This document shows positions 58,012-64,000 of a stretch of 64,000 nt of DNA, piece by piece (within the stretch, counting starts at the first letter, position 1; each line of letters begins with the position of its first letter). The notes beneath the pieces are model-generated. The model worked only from the letters and a program-made list of their open reading frames with translations. It was not told where the DNA came from and made no database searches. The stretch covers positions 124,001 to 188,000 of the forward strand of contig NZ_FNDJ01000011.1 in assembly GCF_900099965.1 (NCBI RefSeq), read 5' to 3'. Origin of the DNA: Nonomuraea jiangxiensis (GTDB lineage: Bacteria; Actinomycetota; Actinomycetes; Streptosporangiales; Streptosporangiaceae). A program made the translations under genes and the position numbers.

Positions 58012-58917
58012 ATGAGGACCGTTGAGATTCGCGTGCCGGCCACGTCGGCGAACCTCGGGCCGGGGTTCGACGCGCTGGGGCTGGCGCTGGGTCTGCACGA
58101 CGAGGTCGAGGTCGCGCTCACCGGTGACCGGGGTGTGCACGTCACCGTGGAGGGCGAGGGCGCGGGAGAGGTCGACCTCGGTGAGGGCCACCTCGTCGTC
58201 AGGGCCATGCGGCGGACGTTCGGCAGGATGGGAGTCCCTCAGCCGGAGGGGATCCGCCTGCACTGCCGCAACCGGATCCCGCACGCCCGCGGGCTGGGAT
58301 CGTCCTCGGCGGCGGTCTGCGCGGGGATCCTGGCCGCCCGGGCCCTGGCCGGCGGCGACTTCTCCGACGATGCGGTGTTCGAGCTGGCCACCGAGCTGGA
58401 GGGCCATCCGGACAACGTGGCCCCGTGCCTGGCCGGCGGTCTGACCGTGGCGTGGGTCGACCACGCCGGAGCGCCGCATATGGTGAAACTAGTACCCGAC
58501 GCGCGCGTCCGCCCGGTCGTCCTCGTTCCCACGACTCGGCTGGCCACGGAGACCGCGCGGGGACTACTGCCGAAGGATGTGCCCCACAAGGACGCCTCCT
58601 TCAACGCCGGCCGGGCCGCGTTGCTGATCGCCGCGCTGACCCAGCGGCCGGAACCAGGGCTTCTGCTCGCCGGCACTGAAGATCGGCTCCATCAGCATTA
58701 CCGCGCGCCTGCCATGCGGGAGAGCGCGGATCTGGTAGAACGTCTCCGTGCGGTGGGCGTGCCCGCCGTGGTTTCGGGAGCGGGTCCCACGGTGCTTGCG
58801 TTTTCGACATCGGATTCGCAGGATTTGATCGCGCCAGAAGTGGGTAATGACTGGCACATCCAGCAAATGGACGTCGACCCGGTTGGTGCGAACGTTCAGT
58901 TCCCCGAGACACGCTGA
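58012..58917 (+). CDS. thrB: Homoserine kinase
   Basis: The 301-residue GHMP kinase phosphorylates homoserine. Family motifs are VPATSANLGPGFDALGLAL at the start, the ATP-binding ARGLGSSSAAVCAG and the C-terminal PAVVSGAGPTVLAF. The start ATG 58012 has GGGAGGA about 11 nt upstream. It follows thrC by 29 bp and supplies its substrate. Confidence 0.96.
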   Translation: MRTVEIRVPATSANLGPGFDALGLALGLHDEVEVALTGDRGVHVTVEGEGAGEVDLGEGHLVVRAMRRTFGRMGVPQPEGIRLHCRNRIPHARGLGSSSAAVCAGILAARALAGGDFSDDAVFELATELEGHPDNVAPCLAGGLTVAWVDHAGAPHMVKLVPDARVRPVVLVPTTRLATETARGLLPKDVPHKDASFNAGRAALLIAALTQRPEPGLLLAGTEDRLHQHYRAPAMRESADLVERLRAVGVPAVVSGAGPTVLAFSTSDSQDLIAPEVGNDWHIQQMDVDPVGANVQFPETR

Positions 58918-59374
58918 TGCCTCTTTAGACCTTCAGGGAATAGCCGTGTGCGCTGGTGATGTTAGGCTGATAGCCGCACCAGATGCCCCCTTGGTGGGTG
59001 CGTGCTTGTCAGCCATACATCGCTGCATCATGCTTCACGTCGCGAGGCGTGAGCAGCGCGGCTGTCTCCCCGGAATCCGTCGCCTCCGGTTGGCCCACAC
59101 CCGGTTGGCTCGACGCGAGGTGGCGACGACGGGGACCTGCGCGTTCGAAGCAACTCGACATCTGGTTGGCGACAGCAATCCGGGGGGTGTCAGCCACGCG
59201 CCAAGGCCCATGGGCGGCGTGGACCAGCCCCTCCCCGAGAGTGGCGGCCGTCTCCAGCGACAGCCGAAGATCGCAAAGTGCACCCCGACCCGGTCTGTCC
59301 CGCCGGATCGCAAGCACCTCCGGGACGCCCGGCAGAACAAAACCGGCGCCCGACCCCTGGGAAGGACCTTTTAG
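58918..59374 (+). promoter_or_regulatory. rho leader and promoter region
   Basis: These 457 bp between thrB and rho hold no supported gene. TTAGGCT at 58962-58968 could be a -10 hexamer, with no clear -35. The length fits a rho 5' leader; autoregulation of rho is known in other bacteria, but no structure can be assigned here. GGAAGGACC just before the TTG start is the ribosome binding site. Confidence 0.35.
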
Positions 59375-61447
59375 TTGAGCGACACCACCGAACTCCTCTC
59401 CGACGCATCAGGCGCTGAGCCGGCGTCCGGCGACACCCCCACCCGCGCCCCGGCCAAGCCGCGTGCGCGTCGCTCCGGCACCGGACTGTCCGCCAAGGTG
59501 CTGCCCGAGCTGCAGAAGATGGCAGCGGAGCTGGGCATCAGCGGGACCGGGCGTATGCGGAAGAGCCAGCTCATCGCGGCCATCCAGGAGAAGCAGGGTG
59601 GCGGTTCCGGCGATGGCGCACCGGCCACCGCACCCGTAGCAGAGGCTCCGGCCGCGACGGACTCGGCCGCGGCTCCCGCGGCCGAGCGGCCGACCCGCAC
59701 GCGCAGGGAACGTTCCCGCCCCAAGACAGTCGAGGACCCCGCCCCGCCACCGGCGGCTCAGCCGGCCGAGCCCGTGATCGCGGCCCCCGAGCCGGTCGCC
59801 GCCGCGGCGCCGGCCGACCCGATCGTGGAGCAGCCCGCGCAGCCCGCGCAGCCGGTGCAGTCCACGCAGCCCGTGGACGCGGGCCAGGGTGACACCAGGG
59901 CCGAGCGTGGCGAGAGCCGCCGCGAGCGCCGCAGCCGTGGCGAGCGCCGCGACCGTGGCGAGCGTGGCGACCGCAACGAGCGCGGCAGTGACCGCAGCAG
60001 CGACCGCAGCAGTGACCGCGGCAGTGACCGCACCGGCGACCGTGGCGGCGACCGCCTTGGCGACCGCTCGGGCGGCGACCGCGGTGAGGGCGGTCGTGCC
60101 GACGGGCGCGGCGAGCAGCGTGAGCGTGCCGCCGACCTCGGTGGCCGCGGTGACCAGCGCGGTGATCAGCGCGGAGACCAGCGGGGCGACCAGCGCGGCG
60201 GCGAGGACGACGACCGTGGCGGGCGCGGCCGCAGGGGCCGCTTCAGGGAGCGCAACCGCGGCCGGGGCCGCGACCGCTTCGAGGGCAGCGAGCCGGTCAT
60301 CGGCGACGACGACGTCCTCATCCCGATCGCCGGCATACTCGACATCCTCGACAACTACGCGTTCGTCAGGACCAGCGGCTACCTGCCCGGCAGCAACGAC
60401 GTCTACGTCTCGCTGGCCCAGATCCGCCGCAACGGCCTGCGCAAGGGCGACGTCATCACCGGCGCCGTTCGGCAGCCCCGCGAGGGCGAGCGGCGCGAGA
60501 AGTTCAACGCCCTGGTCCGCCTCGACACCGTCAACGGCATGGACCCGGAGCAGGCCCGCAACCGGCCCGACTTCAACAAGCTGACGCCGCTCTACCCGCA
60601 GGAGCGCCTGCGGCTCGAGACCGAGCACAACATCCTCACCACGCGGATCATCGACCTGGTCTCGCCGATCGGCAAGGGCCAGCGTGGTCTGATCGTCTCG
60701 CCGCCCAAGGCCGGCAAGACGATGGTGCTGCAGGCCATCGCCAACGCGATCACCCGCAACAACCCCGAGTGCCACCTGATGGTCGTGCTCGTGGACGAGC
60801 GGCCTGAAGAGGTCACCGACATGCAGCGGTCGGTCAAGGGCGAGGTCATCCACTCGACCTTCGACCGTCCTGCCGAGGACCACACCACCGTCGCCGAGCT
60901 CGCCATCGAGCGGGCGAAGCGTCTGGTGGAGCTGGGCCACGACGTGGTCGTCCTGCTCGACTCGATCACCCGCCTCGGCCGCGCCTACAACCTGGCGGCC
61001 CCGGCCTCCGGGCGCATCCTGTCGGGTGGTGTCGACTCCACGGCGCTCTACCCGCCCAAGCGCTTCTTCGGCGCCGCCCGCAACATCGAGAACGGCGGCT
61101 CGCTGACGATCCTCGCCACGGCCCTGGTCGAGACCGGGTCGAAGATGGACGAGGTCATCTTCGAGGAGTTCAAGGGCACCGGCAACATGGAGCTCAAGCT
61201 CAACCGCTCCCTGGCCGACAAGCGCATCTTCCCGGCGGTGGACGTGGACGCGTCCGGCACCCGTAAGGAAGAGATCCTCATGGCCAAGGAGGAGCTGCAG
61301 ATCGTCTGGAAGCTGCGGCGGGTGCTGCACGCGCTGGACATGCAGCAGGCTCTGGAGCTGCTCCTGGAGAAGATGAAGGAGACCAAGTCCAACGCGGAGT
61401 TCCTCCTGCAGGTCCAGAAGACCACGGTGAGCAACGACCGCGACTAG
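59375..61447 (+). CDS. rho: Transcription termination factor Rho
   Basis: The 690-residue RNA helicase is longer than E. coli Rho (about 420) because of an N-terminal extension. Rho_N-like residues are LPELQKMAAELGISG and GRMRKSQLIAAIQ. Residues about 165-310 are rich in Arg, Gly, Asp and Ser (RGDQRGDQRGDQ and similar). The primary RNA-binding domain is GILDILDNYAFVRTSGYLPG. The ATPase has Walker A SPPKAGKTMVLQ (about 443), Walker B VVVLLDSITRLGR and the Q-loop region. TTG 59375 follows GGAAGGACC. Such Arg/Gly-rich insertions are known from actinobacterial Rho and bind RNA. Confidence 0.96.
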   Translation: MSDTTELLSDASGAEPASGDTPTRAPAKPRARRSGTGLSAKVLPELQKMAAELGISGTGRMRKSQLIAAIQEKQGGGSGDGAPATAPVAEAPAATDSAAAPAAERPTRTRRERSRPKTVEDPAPPPAAQPAEPVIAAPEPVAAAAPADPIVEQPAQPAQPVQSTQPVDAGQGDTRAERGESRRERRSRGERRDRGERGDRNERGSDRSSDRSSDRGSDRTGDRGGDRLGDRSGGDRGEGGRADGRGEQRERAADLGGRGDQRGDQRGDQRGDQRGGEDDDRGGRGRRGRFRERNRGRGRDRFEGSEPVIGDDDVLIPIAGILDILDNYAFVRTSGYLPGSNDVYVSLAQIRRNGLRKGDVITGAVRQPREGERREKFNALVRLDTVNGMDPEQARNRPDFNKLTPLYPQERLRLETEHNILTTRIIDLVSPIGKGQRGLIVSPPKAGKTMVLQAIANAITRNNPECHLMVVLVDERPEEVTDMQRSVKGEVIHSTFDRPAEDHTTVAELAIERAKRLVELGHDVVVLLDSITRLGRAYNLAAPASGRILSGGVDSTALYPPKRFFGAARNIENGGSLTILATALVETGSKMDEVIFEEFKGTGNMELKLNRSLADKRIFPAVDVDASGTRKEEILMAKEELQIVWKLRRVLHALDMQQALELLLEKMKETKSNAEFLLQVQKTTVSNDRD

Positions 61448-61471
61448 CGGATCTCTGCGGATCATCTCTGC

Positions 61472-61510
61472 GGAAGGGGGCGGTCGGGGGTTTCCCCGGC
61501 CGCCCCTTCC
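61472..61510 (+). terminator. Terminator hairpin after rho
   Basis: A long G+C-rich stem, with GGAAGGGGGCGG on the left and CCGCCCCTTCC on the right around CGGGGGTTTCCCCG, starts about 25 bp after the rho stop and is followed by GTTGT. Confidence 0.75.
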
Positions 61511-61654
61511 GTTGTCCAGAAGCCTCGGGTGTCCTTGATCGAGGGGCTTCGGAGTTCTTGCGGGGGCGGGGGTGGGGGTAGCCCTACCTTGAGACGGAAG
61601 CTCGCTGCATTCACTCCTGAGGCCCGCGCGGGCACGCTGGGAGGCATGCGATCG

Positions 61655-62911
61655 GTGGCGTTGAAAGACCGCGTGCCATTAGGCCCCAAGGGGCCGCTGG
61701 GGGCCCTGGTCGATCCGATGACCTGGCGGGCGGCCCCGTACTTGCTGGTCAGTGGGGCCTTCGGGTTCGGCTGGTTCGTGTTGCTGGCGTTCGCCGTGCC
61801 GGTGTCGCTCGCACTGGCGATCATCTGGGTGGGTGTGCCGCTGACGATGGCCACCGTGCTGATGTGGCGCGGCGGGGCGATGCTGGAGCGGCGGCTGCTC
61901 CGGGCGGCGTTCGGGATCACGATCGCCGACCCGTACCGGCGGCGGCCCGAGCGTGGCGTGGGGGCGCACATCCGGTGGCTGCTGGGCGATGCCGCCACCT
62001 GGAAGGACCTGGGCTACCTGCTCATGCTGCTGCCGCTGGGGCTCGTCGAGGGCGCGCTGTCGGTCGCGTTGTGGATGGCCACGGGGGTGCTGCTGTTCGC
62101 GCCCGTGTGGCTGGCCCTGGACAGGGGTACGGCGTTCCACAGCGATATCGTCATCGACGACTGGGCGGGGTCGTTCGTCGCGGCGGTGTTCGGGGCCCTG
62201 GTGCTGGTGCTGACCGCGTACCTCGTGCGGGGGATGGCCTGGCTGCACGGGACGCTCGCCGTCGTGCTGCTCGGCGGCGGCGAGGAGGAGCGGCTGCGGG
62301 CCAGCAGGGCCCGCGGGATCGACGCGGCCGAAGCCGAGCGGCGCCGGATCGAACGGGATCTGCACGACGGCGCCCAGCAGCGGCTGCTGTCCGTGGCGGT
62401 GGACCTGGGGCGGGCGCAGTCGAAGTTCGACACCGAGCCCGAGACGGTCAGAACGCTCATCGCCCAAGCTCACGCGGGCACGAAGGCCGCCATCGCCGAG
62501 CTGCGCAACCTGGCCAGGGGCATCCATCCGGCCATCCTGAGCGACCGCGGGCTCGACGCCGCCCTGTCCGGGCTGGCCGCGCGGGCGCCCATCCACGTGG
62601 ACGTGTCCGTGGAGCTGGCCGAACGGCCTCCGGCGGCGGTGGAGAGCATCGCGTACTTCACCGTGGCCGAGGCGCTGACCAACATGGCCAAGCACTCGGC
62701 GGCGACCGAGGCGACGGTCACGGTCATCAGGGACCACCGCGGGGTGGTCGTGGACGTGTGGGACAACGGCGTCGGCGGGGCGGTCATGTGCCCTGGAGGC
62801 GGCCTGTCGGGGCTGGCCGACCGGGCGGCCACCATCGACGGCGTGCTCGTGCTGCACAGCCCGGTGGGCGGGCCCACGATCGTCCGCGCGGAGCTGCCCT
62901 GCGAATGGTAG
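61655..62911 (+). CDS. Two-component sensor histidine kinase (HisKA_3, NarL-type partner)
   Basis: The protein of about 418 residues has four to five N-terminal membrane segments from PYLLVSGAFGFGWFVLLAF onward. HisKA_3 follows, with the phosphoacceptor His in RRRIERDLHDGAQQRLL. The HATPase domain shows VAEALTNMAKHSAA, VDVWDNGVGG and GGLSGLADRAATI. ATG 61646 is only 1 nt after GGGAGG, so GTG 61655, with 10-nt spacing, is preferred. It is followed after 10 bp by its response regulator. The signal is unknown; envelope stress is common for this family. Confidence 0.9.
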   Translation: MALKDRVPLGPKGPLGALVDPMTWRAAPYLLVSGAFGFGWFVLLAFAVPVSLALAIIWVGVPLTMATVLMWRGGAMLERRLLRAAFGITIADPYRRRPERGVGAHIRWLLGDAATWKDLGYLLMLLPLGLVEGALSVALWMATGVLLFAPVWLALDRGTAFHSDIVIDDWAGSFVAAVFGALVLVLTAYLVRGMAWLHGTLAVVLLGGGEEERLRASRARGIDAAEAERRRIERDLHDGAQQRLLSVAVDLGRAQSKFDTEPETVRTLIAQAHAGTKAAIAELRNLARGIHPAILSDRGLDAALSGLAARAPIHVDVSVELAERPPAAVESIAYFTVAEALTNMAKHSAATEATVTVIRDHRGVVVDVWDNGVGGAVMCPGGGLSGLADRAATIDGVLVLHSPVGGPTIVRAELPCEW

Positions 62912-62921
62912 GCATGAGCCC

Positions 62922-63557
62922 ATGCGCGTGGTCATCGCCGAGGACTCCGTACTGCTGCGGGAAGGGCTCTCGCGGCTGCTGGCCGACGGGGGCATCGACA
63001 CCGTCGCCGCGGTCTCCGACGGCCCCTCGCTGGTCGACGCGGTGCGGGAGCACGAGCCCGACCTGGCGATCGTCGACGTGCGCATGCCGCCGAGCCACAC
63101 CGACGAGGGCCTGCGGGCGGCGCTGCGGGTGCGCGCGGCCAGGCCCGACTTCCCGATCCTGGTCCTGTCGCAGTACGTGGAGGAGCGTTACGCCGGGGAC
63201 CTCATCGGCAGGGCCGTCGGCTACCTGCTGAAGGAGCGGGTGGCCGACGTGGCCGAGTTCCTGGAGGCGGTGCGGCAGGTGGCGGCGGGCGGCACGGTCA
63301 TCGACCCCGAGGTCGTCGTGCAGTTGCTCAGCCGGCAGCGCCGGGGCGCCCCGCTGGACTCGCTCTCGCCCCGGGAGCGGGAGGTGCTGGCCCTGATGGC
63401 CGAGGGCCGCTCCAACACCGCCATCGCCTCCCGGCTGGTCGTCACGGAAGGCGCGGTGGAAAAGCATATTTCCGGCATCTTCGCCAAGCTGGCGCTCGGA
63501 CCCGCGCCGGAGGACCATCGGAGGGTGCTCGCCGTGCTCACCTATCTGGGCCGCTGA
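62922..63557 (+). CDS. LuxR/NarL-family response regulator
   Basis: The 211-residue protein has a receiver domain with the phosphorylation site Asp52 in LAIVDVRMPP. The C-terminal LuxR helix-turn-helix reads LSPREREVLALMAEG, NTAIASRLVVTEGAVEKHI. It lies 10 bp after the sensor kinase gene and is its cognate regulator. Targets are unknown. The pair is inserted between rho and rpmE. Confidence 0.94.
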   Translation: MRVVIAEDSVLLREGLSRLLADGGIDTVAAVSDGPSLVDAVREHEPDLAIVDVRMPPSHTDEGLRAALRVRAARPDFPILVLSQYVEERYAGDLIGRAVGYLLKERVADVAEFLEAVRQVAAGGTVIDPEVVVQLLSRQRRGAPLDSLSPREREVLALMAEGRSNTAIASRLVVTEGAVEKHISGIFAKLALGPAPEDHRRVLAVLTYLGR

Positions 63558-63715
63558 CGGGTCAGGCGGGGCAGGTGTGGCCCGAGTGAAGATCGTGGGA
63601 ATGCCGGATGGCCTGGGATGGTTGCACGATCTGGCACACTGGTAGCTGACCATTTCGCGGTTCCGGTTCACGCCTGTGACGGCGACCCGGCGGCCGCGGC
63701 CCCGAAAGGACAGCG

Positions 63716-63934
63716 ATGAAGCGCGACATTCACCCTGACTACCACGTGACGCAGGTGTCCTGCTCCTGCGGCAACACGTTCACCACCCGCAGCACCGCGA
63801 AAAACGGCGTGATCCACGCCGACGTGTGCTCTGCCTGCCACCCGTTCTACACCGGCAAGCAGAAGATCCTCGACACGGGCGGCCGGGTGGCGCGCTTCGA
63901 GAAGCGCTTCGGCAAGAAGGCCACGGGCAAGTAG
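63716..63934 (+). CDS. rpmE: 50S ribosomal protein L31 (zinc form)
   Basis: The 72-residue protein begins MKRDIHPDYHVTQVSCSCG. C16, C18, C38 and C41 form the zinc site of the C+ form of L31. It follows the conserved rho-rpmE order of actinobacteria, here interrupted by the two-component genes. GAAAGGA precedes the ATG. A hairpin with a short T stretch follows the stop. Confidence 0.96.
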   Translation: MKRDIHPDYHVTQVSCSCGNTFTTRSTAKNGVIHADVCSACHPFYTGKQKILDTGGRVARFEKRFGKKATGK

Positions 63935-63942
63935 CTTCACTC

Positions 63943-63982
63943 ACGCCGGTCCGGACGCACCCCGGTGCGCCTGGGCCGGCGT
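63943..63982 (+). terminator. Terminator hairpin after rpmE
   Basis: ACGCCGG (63943-63949) pairs with CCGGCGT (63976-63982), with an inner CGCACC/GGTGCG stem, followed by TGTTGG. It ends the rpmE transcript. Confidence 0.7.
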
Positions 63983-64000
63983 TGTTGGTGCGACAAGGGC

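Noticed and set aside
58847..59374. 175-codon frame across the thrB end and rho leader
   Set aside because: It is out of frame with thrB, overlaps its 3' end and ends at the rho start; composition is not coding-like.

Overview
The window comes from a high-GC actinobacterial chromosome. GC is around 70%, GTG and TTG starts are common, many genes are coupled by ATGA overlaps, and the right end carries lysA-hom-thrC-thrB-rho-rpmE, an order known from Actinobacteria such as Mycobacterium (argS-lysA-thrA-thrC-thrB-rho-rpmE). The trehalose genes, GpgS, IcmF-type mutase and sugar ABC importers without a local ATPase fit a soil filamentous actinomycete. A Streptosporangiales member such as Nonomuraea is a reasonable guess, but the sequence alone does not prove it.

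Layout. 1-2.9 kb: the 3' part of an icmF-type acyl-CoA mutase, a thiol peroxidase and a cytoplasmic helical-backbone receptor-like protein. 2.9-12.8 kb: a sugar or glycoside utilisation locus. A leftward operon encodes a lipoprotein, two permeases and a ROK regulator. A divergent rightward operon encodes an MDR oxidoreductase, a sugar isomerase/epimerase and a GH63-like glycosidase. A second MDR and a Gfo/Idh/MocA oxidoreductase converge on the glycosidase. 12.85-15 kb: glucosyl-3-phosphoglycerate synthase coupled to a GT4 glycosyltransferase. 15-19.7 kb: housekeeping genes (universal stress protein, PAP2 phosphatase, proline iminopeptidase, threonine dehydratase, MscL) and two unknown proteins. 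19.9-25.9 kb: glgX-treY-treZ, an overlapping operon turning glycogen into trehalose.

25.9-30.6 kb is the least ordinary part. It holds a C-rich low-complexity stretch, an unknown Cys-containing protein, a 24-bp tandem repeat array, a coiled-coil/low-complexity/coiled-coil protein whose gene contains 15-bp and 30-bp repeats, and an intergenic 79-bp tandem repeat. 30.6-36.4 kb: an FAD monooxygenase, small proteins, a thiamine-binding MTH1187 protein, uracil-DNA glycosylase and a secreted M1 peptidase. 36.5-41.4 kb: a leftward sugar ABC operon with two lipoproteins and two permeases, one permease carrying a B-type Ig-like (SdrD_B-like) domain in its extracytoplasmic loop. 41.5-45 kb: PadR regulator, ABC ATPase and FtsX/MacB-type permease. 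45-46.8 kb: trehalose synthase TreS.

47-56.8 kb: an asparagine-synthase-like protein and three glycosyltransferase-type proteins are interleaved with a stand-alone DALR (ArgS C-terminal) domain protein, lysA and hom. The window ends with thrC, thrB, rho, a two-component system and rpmE. Metabolically it centres on alpha-glucans, trehalose and possibly glucosylglycerate, together with aspartate-family amino acid synthesis. No rRNA, tRNA, CRISPR array, insertion sequence or prophage was recognised.
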